From positions 27,987,851 through 28,051,850 of the forward strand of contig NC_079877.1 in assembly GCF_029227915.1 (NCBI RefSeq): a stretch of 64,000 nucleotides of DNA, read 5' to 3'. This document shows positions 1 to 11,800 of the stretch, one piece after another (position 1 is the stretch's first letter; each line of letters begins with the position of its first letter). The stretch comes from Hydractinia symbiolongicarpus. Lineage: Eukaryota; Cnidaria; Hydrozoa; Anthoathecata; Hydractiniidae. A program made the translations under genes and the position numbers. The notes beneath the pieces were generated by a model. That model made no database searches, was not told the origin of the DNA, and was given only the letters and a program-made list of their open reading frames with translations.

Positions 1-1804
1 AATGTGATACCATTTCGGTTTGTAGAAGGCAACTAATCGAAAGCAACTAATCGACTTGTGTATCAGCCTGAAAGTGCACAAGAAATTAGAGAATTATCTG
101 AAATTTTGCGGGACAAAGCTTTAGCTATTTTTTGATTGCAGAAGAGTTGAAAATTGCTATTAGAGTAAAAAAATTGACAAATCTGGACAAAGTTTTTTAA
201 TAATAAACTAAACAGTACTTATAGAATCATAAAGATGGGACTTAATGTATTTTATTATTTCCTAAAAAAAAACTGAAAGTGTATTCTTTTAAGCTTTCAT
301 GCTTTCCAGCATTAAATTGTGCAAGTTGCCAAACATGGTTGATGTAAATGTTGGATATACATCTGAAAAAAAAACTACAAGTTGGAAAACAATAAAACTT
401 ATTTTAGACACAAGTTGCTTCTGGCAGCATCTTAGAGAATTTTTACCATAAACTCTGATAGAGAAAAAATATCAAGTTAAATTTTCAGGATTTGCTCAAC
501 TGTGGTAGTGATGAAATGGTGTAAATTTGAAAAAAAATTGTAATGACCTTCCCTGACAGTGTGGCATCAAGAAAAGTTTATTTAGTAGTTGAACATGTTA
601 TTGTCCTAAAGTACATGGTTCAAAAATCAAACACTGAAACATTATTTCCATCCACCCGTTTACAGATTGGTAAAATAACTTACTATCAAGTTCAGTCAAC
701 AAACTTGCTGTTCTTGTCTTCAAATAATGCATAAAATCCATTTGTGTTAGTTATCTAAAAATAATGCAAGTACCAATTAAGTAGCATATATCTTTAGAAG
801 ATCCTAATTAAAGTTGCATATGAGGATCTGGAAATACCATTGCACAACTAAAAAAATTATGACAGAGGAAATGGTCACTTCCCAAATTCAAAAATCGATC
901 AATGCCATTATTTTCTCATGCTTATTAAAAGTTTCGTTTAACATCAACCTTAGAACATCCCCTAAGTTCACCATTCAGTACATTTTTGCTGTGTTTAACT
1001 TCAAGTCTGGTAGAAGAGAAGTTTATTGCAAAACTTTGTCACGCATTCATTTTTGCTGAAATGTACACACTTTTTATAAGAAATAAACTTTGTATTCTTC
1101 CTTGGTGTTTCTAATTTATTAAAGGATATTGAACCTTATTTAATTAAAAAAAGCCTTTTAAAAAAAGTCCTGTTACGAGTCATTAGCTACACCTTATTCG
1201 TATAAATAATAACGTGAAAAAAAGTAGTGACATTAGCAGTTTTGGTCTGAAGTTAAGTTCATGCCAATTAAATGTATTTGATATCACCAAATTTTTTTTA
1301 TTGCCTTATGCCTAAATGAAGTATCAAAATTTTTATGAATTTTATAGTAATTTTCTTGAAAAAGATAGTAATGAAATACCTATAATCTCACCCCCATGTT
1401 TTGTGCAAAAGTTAATTAAATTCAACAAACAAGAAGTGTGGCATATTTGAGAAGTAAAGAAGAATGGGAGGAAAAGGAATGGCCCCATGCAGGCAAAAAC
1501 TGCAAACCCAGAATAGGCTGCAGTGCTATGTGAGGACTTCTTACTAACTGAAAAAGCTGAAAAAGTAGAAAATTTTAAACAGATTTTAGTATTATAGCTT
1601 GTCTGCTATATATATTTTTTTGCTTTTTTCGAATTAAATAAACATAGCAAAAACTATTCATGCAAAATGGCCTTACTCAGAATTAATGCAACAATAAAAC
1701 TACAATATCATTTTTTGCTGTTCTTGTGTTGTTGTAAAATTGAAAACTATAAAAAATTTCACACTTAAAAATAACAGTTATTTATGTTACAAATAACTTA
1801 TTTT
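1..1804. other. AT-rich stretch without a supportable gene
   Basis: I see no recognisable coding exon on either strand. The short open frames here (about 543-734 and 814-1059) have low-complexity, AT-driven composition and no family motif. Part of it may be 3' untranslated sequence of the minus-strand gene ending at 1805. Confidence 0.4.
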
Positions 1805-2524
1805 TTATCTTCTTTTCTTTTGAGATATATTTTTAGAAGCCCTTTTTCTCTTCCTGTTAACAGCACTCATTATATATTTTTCACGTTTTATCCTGTCTCC
1901 AAAAAAATGATTGTTCAAAAAGTCTCTGGCAGATATATCATGGCCAGTCTTTCTAACATCTATCAGGTGACAGGCTTCAAATCTGTTTGTATTCTCTTCA
2001 TCAGACAAATAAGTCTCATCTTTCTCACTACACTCATCGTCAGAAAAATGTATTTTATTCTTTTGCCGTAGCTTAATGTCCTCTTCAGATTGTTTTGTTT
2101 GATTTAGTAAGTCGACTTCTTCATCTACCATTTCTAATATGGCACTGTCAAGTTTAGCAGGAACTAAAGACGGTGTTCGTATTTTCTTTGCATCTTGCTG
2201 TATCTTGTTTTTATTCTCTCTTTCTTTAGCCTTTTGCCTTTTCTCTTGCTTTATTAAATTAGATAATTGGATTTCTCTTTCATGTTTATCTTGTGCAATT
2301 TTTTTGCTGTCTTTAAGGCTTACAGCAATGGGAGTTTCATTGTCACTATCCCCCTCCTCCTCGTTATCATTATCATCATCATCACCATGTTCTTTGTCAC
2401 TTTCAACAGTATCATCACTTTTATTACTGTCATCATTTACTTCATCGGAATCACTTTGAACCTCTTCATTTACTTCTGCTTCTTCCTCACAGACATCCTT
2501 TTCAATTCTACCCCGTAATTTCAT
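1805..2524 (-). CDS. NOL7: NOL7-like nucleolar protein (U3 snoRNP-associated)
   Basis: This single open exon encodes 239 residues. I start it at the Met at 2524 because the sequence then begins MKLRGRIEKD, which resembles the MVQLRPR start of NOL7. A good acceptor (tttgtag) sits 8 bases upstream, so a 5' untranslated intron is likely and the upstream in-frame Met at 2563 would be intronic. Residues about 12-65 are very acidic (Glu/Asp/Ser/Asn). A lysine- and glutamate-rich helical stretch follows at about 75-115. The C-terminal 50 residues (SARDFLNNHFFGDRIKREKY, then a basic tail) match the conserved NOL7 C-terminal block, which has the pattern AxxFxxxxxYG...N/R...K. NOL7 proteins are nucleolar and act in small-subunit rRNA processing. 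The gene is divergent from the TEX47-like gene, 1.9 kb away. The family call rests on both ends and overall layout, not on a search. Confidence 0.72.
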   Translation of the reverse strand: MKLRGRIEKDVCEEEAEVNEEVQSDSDEVNDDSNKSDDTVESDKEHGDDDDNDNEEEGDSDNETPIAVSLKDSKKIAQDKHEREIQLSNLIKQEKRQKAKERENKNKIQQDAKKIRTPSLVPAKLDSAILEMVDEEVDLLNQTKQSEEDIKLRQKNKIHFSDDECSEKDETYLSDEENTNRFEACHLIDVRKTGHDISARDFLNNHFFGDRIKREKYIMSAVNRKRKRASKNISQKKRR

Positions 2525-4405
2525 GATTTGACCTACAAAGTTAATCAAAAAATCTATACACATAATATTACATAGTAATTTAACTTAGCCTTTAGTTATT
2601 TTAAACATCAATTACCAATGTGATTGCTTCACCAACAGGAAAATGTTGGACAAGTGACAGGTTTTTCAGGGGTCACAAAAAGTTTTTAATATAGAGCTGC
2701 TTTAAAGCTTGGATAGCACTTGAGGACAATACAACAAAAAATATTTGAAGAATTTACAGTTTTGTTCTTAAATGTTTGCAGAGCTATGCTCACTTGATAA
2801 ATAAAAAAACATCTATAAAATATTTAATATCTAGTAATATATACAGCAATTCCATCTGTGATGCGCGATAAGTCTACTTTTTTTGAAGTCAGTAAAAAAA
2901 TGCATGTCTTACATGTTAATCTACAAACTAAACATCACAATGTCAATAGCATTAATTTAACGTCAATAGCGTAATTTGAAGTGGTAAAACCAATACAATG
3001 CAATATCTTAAGGCCAAGTAACTCGGAAATATATGGAAATAATTGATGTCATCTATATATTGCATGGGTAACTAGGAACAATCTGGGACGAAATTAGGTC
3101 AATTCTCCAAAGCTAAGTCTTTTTCAAAATGTTATCAAATAATGTTTAAACATCGATATAGTAGTAACTCAATTTTATTGTCAGAAATGTAAGAGTTTGA
3201 GTACATGATGTAGTGGTATTGAAGGAAGGTTAAGATCTGAGGAAGTATGTAAGCATTGCAAAGGTGAAATTATAGGCAACACAGTATTTCTATTTTTAAT
3301 AATGTACAACAGTGGCTTGTTAGAGAAGTAGGGTAATCTGTAGGTAGTGGAATTGGTGTTATTTGCACCATAGGTTCTGTTCGGAAATGTCTAAGTTACA
3401 GTACCGTCTAAATGCAACTTACACAATAATTATTGCCTCTTCAGAAATAGAGTCAGAACTTTCTTTGTCGTTAGCCTACTGTCAAATTGGCTGTTCTTGC
3501 ATGTCAAAAAGGTTATGTCTCATGCACAAACTATAATTAGCATTGTTATATTTAATTATTATAGCGTCAAGGAAAAATTTCTGTTTCACACGTGAATATT
3601 TGTAATAAAAAAGGAAACACAACTTACAAAACTTTAAAATTCCCATACTTTGTTCTAAAGTGCAAGAACACGTTTGTACAATGTTTAAAAATTGATATTT
3701 TGGCATGTGAAATTCTCAGCAATTTTTCTATAAGGATGTTGCTCTACTGCAATTAAGAGAGATAGATGCATATTTTACATGGCTAGCCTAACAACTATCG
3801 AGGGATATACCACAATTGTCCTCACATGGCTTGGGTTAACCCAGGGCTGTGGTAATATTCACTTGCCCATATTGAATAGCTGCTGAGGGGATAAACATTA
3901 ACAAACAAAAAACATAACAAAATTAACTGTTGAAAGATGTTGAGTGGCAAATCTTTTAATCACAGGACCTTACCCTTAGGTGCCATATAGTTTTACCGAC
4001 ATAAGTGGCGTTTTGGCCACTGCACCATGATTTGTAAACAACACTTAAAAGGAAAGATCTGGAAAGTTTATCCTCAAACCAAAACATGGCAGATAATCTT
4101 AAAGAAGACTTAAAAACCACCTCCCCACCCTTCTGCCCTTTCCTAAAATCCTAATCCTCCACCAACTAGACTGATAATAGATTAAATAAAAAACACTGCT
4201 AGTTATTGCAGTAAATATATTGTTAATAATATCAACAGTTCAGTGAATATGACTTGATTGATTCAATCTGTGTGAACTAGAATGTCACAACAAAGCGTGT
4301 TCGTCCGAATAAAATTCCGACGATTAAAATTTTCGGAATGTTCCCAATAATTCCATGTGATTGTTACACGAAGCCAGTAACCACAGTATAAACAAAAAAT
4401 TCACG
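2525..4405. promoter_or_regulatory. Intergenic region between divergent NOL7-like and TEX47-like genes
   Basis: This 1.9-kb region lies between two head-to-head genes, so it must hold both promoters. No exon is visible. A degenerate tRNA-derived SINE on the minus strand occupies about 3766-4035. Close to the plus-strand start (4290-4350) there is a short region richer in CG dinucleotides with imperfect inverted copies of a CGAATAAAATTCCG-type motif. It is a plausible core promoter, but no TATA box or initiator can be named with confidence. Confidence 0.35.
3766..4035 (-). mobile_element. tRNA-derived SINE, degenerate (minus strand)
   Basis: Read on the minus strand, the head contains a box-A-like TGGTGCAGTGG (plus-strand 4017-4027). 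Box B has decayed. The 3' part shares blocks with the SINE at 15899: a TACCACAGCCC/TACCATAGCCC stretch and the 3' motif GGCTAGCCATRTAAAATAT, here at about 3766-3789. Confidence 0.5.
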
Positions 4406-5140
4406 ATGGCGGAAGAAGATAGGCCAACCTCAGTCCTAGATAAGATTACCCGGCTCAACCTTTTAGATATAGTTTTGGAGCGTGCTAGAAATTTCAATAA
4501 GAAGGCTCTTATTCATTGTTTAATCTACGTCGGTCGCATGAACCCACAACGCCACTCTCCTCAAGATTTAATTGAACATTACGAAAGAATGTTTAAAAAT
4601 TACACTGGCCTTCTTCAGCTTGAACCAGCATCTGGATTGCTTCTTCTTTATCCAAATCACTTTGTACATGTTCTGGAGGGTCCTGAAAATGTGCTAGGCG
4701 ATGTCATGGCTGATTTAAGTGAAAGCAAAGAATTAAGTTCTATCATTTCTGAAACTAAAGTACTAGTTTACATAAATGATATTCCAACACGATTGTATTC
4801 TCAGTGGTCGTCCAGGGTTTTAAATTTAGCTTCAGTGAGAATGGACGAGTCTAAAATGCAAGAGTCCATTGAAAGTATTGTTTCTGAAGCATTGACTTTA
4901 ATTTTAAAACTTGGAGCTGAGCTTGGGAAGTACCAGAAAACACAACTAAAAACACACTTAGATCAGTTAACTACTAAGTTTCAAAACCTACTTTTGCCTC
5001 AAGACTTAATTGAATCCCTTTTGAAATCAAAGAAGTTGCTTTCTGTTCCAGACTTCAACAAGAAGTACTCATCACCACCTGCTATTACTTTAGAAAGTGA
5101 ATTAGTTTGGCCAATGCGCAATCATTTTCCTAATTTGTAA
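4406..5140 (+). CDS. TEX47: TEX47-like protein with a BLUF-type fold
   Basis: This intronless frame encodes 244 residues from the Met at 4406, which sits in the context TTCACGATGG. An in-frame Met 15 codons upstream has a poorer context. An ALIHCLIYVGRM strand at residues 34-45 begins the BLUF-like fold. ASGLLLLYPNHFVHVLEGP at 75-93 is the BLUF core, and PTRLYSQW at 127-134 supplies the usual late tryptophan. BLUF photoreceptors bind flavin through a Tyr and a Gln. Tyr41 is present, but the Gln of the FxQxLEG motif is His88 here, as I recall it also is in vertebrate TEX47, so flavin photochemistry is doubtful. The tail (about 150-244) is helical. TEX47 is a testis-expressed protein of unknown biochemical role. 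An AATAAA follows at 5165-5170. The next gene downstream on the same strand is the ciliary gene CCDC39. Confidence 0.72.
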   Translation: MAEEDRPTSVLDKITRLNLLDIVLERARNFNKKALIHCLIYVGRMNPQRHSPQDLIEHYERMFKNYTGLLQLEPASGLLLLYPNHFVHVLEGPENVLGDVMADLSESKELSSIISETKVLVYINDIPTRLYSQWSSRVLNLASVRMDESKMQESIESIVSEALTLILKLGAELGKYQKTQLKTHLDQLTTKFQNLLLPQDLIESLLKSKKLLSVPDFNKKYSSPPAITLESELVWPMRNHFPNL

Positions 5141-5164
5141 TGACTGCTTAAGAAGACATTTGTA

Positions 5165-5170
5165 AATAAA
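5165..5170 (+). terminator. Poly(A) signal of the TEX47-like gene
   Basis: An AATAAA hexamer lies 25 bases after the stop codon of the TEX47-like gene, in AT-rich sequence. Confidence 0.5.
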
Positions 5171-5844
5171 AAGAGATGTAAATTATATATTTTTTGATGG
5201 ATGATTTTTATTTGGTAATATATGTTTCAGATGTACTAATTTTACATATACTAATAAAAAGTTAATGTATTTATGGCCTGTATGTTATGGTTTCTATCAG
5301 TTGTAATGGGTATATTATTTGCTTTGCAGGACTACTAGTTTTTGTAATGCCTTTGTGTCTTCCCTTTATTTTAAATCTATATACCTGATAAATAATTAAC
5401 AGTTGCACACAGACACTATTGTAATTTTATTGAAAACTTATGTAGTACAAAAAAGTGATATAAGAGTTGTTATGCAACAAATTTTCAGAGATTAAATCTT
5501 TGCAATTATTGTGTGACAGTTACAAATATGATAAATTGACTTCATTAGAAAACAAGCCTTACTCTTGATTATTGAGAGTCATACATTCTGTGTGTAATCG
5601 CTTGTATTCAAGCATCTTAAATATAATGCCATTATCTGCAAACTCTATATACTGGTATTAATATTTTTTTAAAGTTTATTTCCATAGGCTATATTTTTTT
5701 TGATTTGGCACAATAAACATTCCCACAACTGACTAATTTTCTTATAAGCAATTATTATTATGTTTTCTTCTGTTTTAGTTAAAATATAGAGATATATAAC
5801 GCAAAGACACAAAGTTAAGTTTTACAAAATAGCCTGGTAGCAAA
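5171..5844 (+). promoter_or_regulatory. Intergenic and 5' region of CCDC39
   Basis: About 0.7 kb separates the TEX47-like poly(A) signal from the CCDC39 start. A candidate acceptor (tgttttag) at about 5770-5779 suggests a 5' untranslated intron. No coding sequence is seen. Confidence 0.3.
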
Positions 5845-8800
5845 ATGGAAGGAATTATGAGTGAGTTGGCTTTTGATGAAGGTATTGCAATGCCTATTGC
5901 AAACGAAGAAAACAAAAAATTGGAAATGCAGGTTAGTGTTCTTTCTTTGCGTAATTTTTTAAAAAGCAATATCAGTGTTTACACAGTATATTCTCTGATC
6001 ATATACATATTTTTCCACCAACAGTATGAAAATGAAAAGGAATATCTCTCTATGGGTTTCATACTTTATTTAATATTATCAAAAAGAAACCCTATGAAGA
6101 TGACACAGTATAGTTTGCTATAAAATTATTTAAACACCATCCTATAATATTTTAAAACAGTTATATTTCCTTATTATTAGATTAAAAAATGATTTACATT
6201 ATATTACCATCTTATAAGAGAAAGGGACAATTGTTATGGGAAAGTTTAAAAAATTGGATAGGATTTAGTATTACATTTTTATATATGTAGTTGAATGCGT
6301 ACTATAAATGTTGAAAGCTTACTTAACGAGTAACAAAAAGAAATTTTACCAGTGAAGTTTCTATCTTTATAGGGCATGCACTATGAGATATACACACTCA
6401 AACAAGAGAAAAAATAAAAATTAACAACAACATTTTTCAAAAATGATAAAAATCTTTATATATCTTTAAAAAATCACTGTTTTGGCTTAAAACTTGGTAT
6501 AGGCTAGCCTTTGTAAATACAGGGAAAATATTAGATTGCTTTTAACTAAATAAATGAAATGATAAAATCTGTAACACAAAGCAGATTAAAATGTTAGTTT
6601 TTTATGTACAAAATATAAATGTTTAGTTTTTCACCTAGCGCATAAATTATTAAAAGTTGATTATTTTAAGTCCTTAACTATGTCTTAAAATTAAAAATTT
6701 TAGATTTAAACGCAACAAAATGATAAAATTGTAACTCGACTACAAACTTATCTTTCAGACTTATAGCCAGCCTAATAATGAGCAATTATTTAATGAAGAA
6801 ATGTTTGCACAAAATCGTAAAAAGAAATGATTGTGATTTTTTTAAGTTATTGGAAAAATATTAAATTTGGCATTTTTTCACATTCTTGCCTGTATTGTTT
6901 GTATAAATATAATATATTACAATGAATATGTACTTTAAAATGGCTGTCAAACAGCCAGAACGTTGTTCATAAAATACATAAAAACAAGATAAAAGAATCA
7001 TGTTGCTTTTCTTTCTGATACCATTTTTAGTTTAAAATAGGAAAAAAGAAAGCAGTGTTTGGTGTGTAAAACTGCCAATTACTGTAAAAGCAAATCAATT
7101 ATTATTTGAGTAACAAAGTTTCCTTTTTGTCAGATTTCCAGCAATTTCTTTTTGTTTTATGATTAGTTTTTATAAAGTTTCATGCAAATCAAGAGAAGAT
7201 TTTTTTAAGTTAGAGGCATAATATTAAATTCGGTCTTACTTTGGATGTTCACATCCTTACTCATGTTTTTGAACATAGGTATGTGATTGCAAAAAAGTTT
7301 GACATGTATATAATATGATTTTGCTGTTTTCAGAAATAATCCTGCATAAACAAGTTTGGTTTAAGTCAAAATAATTTGTAAACAGATTGTGAAATATGGC
7401 CTACACTTTTACTCTTTCTTTTCTTCAGTTGGAGCAGAAACAAAGAGACATTGCTCGTATGCATGCAGAAGTAGATCAGTATGGTGATCGTATTAGAGCT
7501 ATGTCTGATCATTTAAAGAATGTTCGACAGGAACGCCAACAAACTCAAGTAATAAACTTTTACATTGATTTGCATTGATTTAAAAGATATTGAAATATTG
7601 AAAACATGCACCTCTTTGTACTTTTACTTAGGAATTATGTAATGCTAGAGACAGGGAAATAGAAACAGAAGAGCATTTTAGACAGCTTGGTAAGCAAGTT
7701 TATTTAAATTTTAAAAATAGGAATCTGCAAATTTATTGCAAGTAAGTATCAAATATTGCAACAATTTGAAGGAAACAAAAAAAAGTGCAAGAATTAGTGG
7801 TATATCTATTGAGAGACACAAAATTCTTGGCTTTCATTTGGTTTAGAATATAGGTCTTTTCTTATCTGTATTTTTGAACCTCAAAAAATCACGATATTGC
7901 TTATGTTGTCCATGTTTTTTCTTCCTTATTTTTGTGGTAATTTTAATGAGAACTTGTGTTTTATTGTGTAATTTCAGTAAGATTTTTATGGAAAAATTAG
8001 ATCACTTTTTTTATTTTGATATTTGGTTATAGCTGAAAGAGAAGAAGGAAGATTGACTTCAGAAATAAAAAGGCTGGAAAAAGAATTGGAAGTTTTAAAT
8101 GAAAGAAAAAATATATACGAGGTATGACTTTTTTTATCTTGTATCGAAAAATAATGCTACTTGTTATGAAGTTAAAATTTTTGATTTTTAGTTTGCAGTT
8201 AGAAGTGTAATACTGAAATTCTTTTTAACATCATAGGACCAGTCTTTCTGCATTTCATTTTTACATCAAGAATAGCTAACTGGCTTTCCTAATTTCCTGG
8301 CTAATGAGATTGGCTCTCTTCTGCAGCCTAGGCAAATTTTTTTATCTGTAACATACAATATTGCCAATGTTTGTGATGCATATGTGACTGTTTTGTTGCT
8401 GTTAGAGTTATAACAAAAACTATTTTCTGTATTTTCTTAGAACAACATTTTCAAAGGCACAGAAAGGTTAGAACAAATGAAAGGTCAGATGAACTGGGAC
8501 CAACAAGCTCTTGATGCATGGTTGAAAGAATCTGCAAAAAGAGACGAAGATACTTTAATTCTACAAAAGTATGCCAAAGTTGATGATGGGAAAATTAAGG
8601 TACAATAACTGTGTCACAACTTGTTAAAGTGTGACAATGCTGCAATATTATTCAGTGGAGATGTATGATTCATTTTGTTGCATAAGAATCAATGCTGCTT
8701 ATAAAGGGATTTTAAAAACCATGGAGATTGATGCATTTTATTTAATAGGGAATGTGCATCACAATACCAAAAATATGAAATTAAAAGCATCAATTATATA

Positions 8801-11800
8801 AAGAAATGATCAAACAAAAGCCATAAATTATGGTAAAATTATGGCAAAACTGTATTTTTTGAGAATAGCAATTACAGTTTTCACCATATTTTTTCTGTCA
8901 CTGAAAAGAGCTGTGCCAACAATGCAACAGTTAATTTTTATTGTTTCAATTTGCAGATAAAGGTTTTTAGTGGCACATTTATGTGTGTCCATACTCTACG
9001 TCAATTTTAAGAAGCAATTTCTTTCATTGTAGAATTTAGCTTTCCCAGCTAACCTGGTCACATTACAATGGAAACATTATCAAATGAATAAGAGTTCTTA
9101 TGTCAGGTGGTTTAAAATTTGATTTTATCAGCTTTAAACTAACTTATTAAGATCTTTTTTCCAATTCCAAGTAGACGCTGATACTAAAAATACCTCCAAT
9201 ACGTTTGCAATAGAAGGATTTTACCGTTAACACTTCTTTTTAGTTGTTATATTGTGTAGAATGTAATGCAGAAAATGAAGAAAAATTCAAAGATGTGTTG
9301 GTTCTCTTGAGCTCAGCATAATGGCCCATTATTCACCTGAAACATTATCCAAAATTTTTGATTTCGGAATTAGCACTAATAGGTGTTTGATAAGTGATGT
9401 GTAATGAGCATTAAGCTCTTGCCAATGTTCTTATGAAACATATTTAACAAGATTAATGCAAGTTGGGTGACCAATTACCAACGGAATCGATTTGAATATA
9501 AATAAGTTTGTTGCAGTGTTTATAAAAAATCACTTGTTATTGTGGCTTTGCAGAATGGTAAAAAATTGTTGTTGTCATTTTATGTTTAAAGAAAATGATT
9601 GCAAAAAATGATTTTTTAAAATAAATGGCTTAAATTTCAAGACATCCTCTCTCTGTGTTTTTCCTTGCTGTATTCTTATTGACTGTTCACCTGTAGGAGC
9701 TATCTTTGAGACAGGAGAAAATGATCGATGAACGTGCAAAAAAGCGCAGAGCATTGGAACATGAAATCACTCAGACACTAACGTCCCAGGTATGTTTATC
9801 ATATAATTTCTCTATCTATAAAACAAAAAAATCATACCAATAATTGCTTGGTCAAATTTTTTATTTAGTTAGAGCTTGATAAAGTTTCAGAAGCTTTTCG
9901 AGAAGCTCATAAAGCACGACAAGAATTATTAGAGCAGTGGGAGTCCACTATTGTACAAATGCAGAAACGAGATGCAGAAATGGACGAAGCATCATTACAA
10001 CTGATGGAGTTGAGGATGGAAGCAAAAAAACGACAAGAGGGACTGAAGGAACAACAGGTGTGATTTCGCCTTGATTAATTGTTGATATTGTTGTTGTCGC
10101 TGTGCTTAGATTTTAATTTTTCAAAAGAAACTCAAATGGTAAAACAGAGTTATCTCAATGGAAAAACACTTTGGTTGTCAGATCCAATTTTGCAAAAATA
10201 GGATAAAACAAAGTTGTTTTGTTATATACAAAAACATACAAAAATGTACAATTAAAATACACGAAGCTTTTTACGGCACTTACAAAAGTTCGTGCATTTT
10301 AATTGTACATTTTTGTATTTTCTTGTATATAATAAATTTACTATGGCGAAGAAAACAATTTTAAAAGTTGTTTTGCTTGTTAGAGACAAGGATAAGGGAG
10401 TGTCTAGCTCAAACACAAAGTCTTCATGTTTGGTGGTGAAAAAATATTAATAAAAAGCACAGCGAGGAACTAAATAAAACAAAAGAAAAATTCCAAATTA
10501 GGGTCAATTATAGTTGTTCAAAAATGTTACTAAAAGATTTATATGCTTGTATTGATATACTTCTATATATATATAATATATACAACATTTTTTATTGTCA
10601 GGGTAGTGTATTTCTTGATTTTTAAGTTATACGTATATCTAAAATAGTTTTATATTTTCAGAAGATAAAATGTATGTACGTTTTTAGCAATTCCTCGACA
10701 ATGAGTTGAACAATAATAATGAGAAGGAGAAGAAGATATCAGCTGCAGAGCGCATAGCCGCAAAACTACGACTGCAATACCAAAATGTGGAAAATGCCAG
10801 ACTCCAATTTCAAGATGAGGTTAGAATGACATTTTAAATTGTCTGTTGTAGATTTCCATAAAATTACCAATTAACAAACACACCATGCTGATCTGTTCCT
10901 AAATATTTCAGATATATTCCTAAACTTTTATATGTGAATCTGATGGGAAGACATTAATGCAATAGGGTCCTCGGTAGAAACAAATATTTTTTGCTCAAAC
11001 TTTTATATATTTTCATAGCTGGAAACTTTAAAGTATACAGTTGACAGAACAGCAAAAGATTTGGATAATTCTCGTAAGCAAGTGGCAGAATTAAAAAAGG
11101 AAGTTTCGAAAAGAGAAGAAAAGTAAGTCAACAGCTCTATCTGCTATTTTAGTTTTTTCTAAAAATGCTGTGGAATGTTTTAGAGTTTCTCGAATAATCG
11201 TAAAATTTGATTGCGATTTGTATCCTCTCAAGTAAATAGTCAACAAATAAAAAAAAAAATTGAGCTTGTAAAATACAGAAACTCAAGCAACAATGAGCCT
11301 AAATCTTAAATCAAAATTTTGTGTTGCTAATGTTTATTTGATCATAACACTTTAGATAACTGACACCAGAAAACTACAATATTACCATAGTTTAACATTG
11401 TGCAACAAAACTATTTTTACTATGCAGAGTTTATTTCTTGTTTTTATTTGGAAATATATTAGACCCATTACAGGAATATGTTAAGTGTATAAAATGCACC
11501 AAACCTTCTGATTTCATTTTTATTGTTTTTATTTATTTCTATGATGGGATTCAATGATGACACGTCCATCTTATCAATTAATTCAATAAAATGTGAAGAC
11601 TGACTGGGTTAATTTTTTGTTAAGATTGATCCAAGCGAAAGAAACAAACGAGGAGTTACAGCAGCAGTACAAGTTGGCACAAAATACTAAACTGTCTTCG
11701 GAGGAGAGAGCACAGTTAATGGAAGCAGCTTTAAAGAAAGAAGATGCAAGAATACATCAAATTGAAAAAGAATTGACAAAACTCAGAGAAACACAGGTAT

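Noticed and set aside
1784-2518. Plus-strand frames opposite the NOL7-like gene
   Set aside because: They are shadows of the acidic minus-strand coding sequence, giving runs of Ser and Leu.
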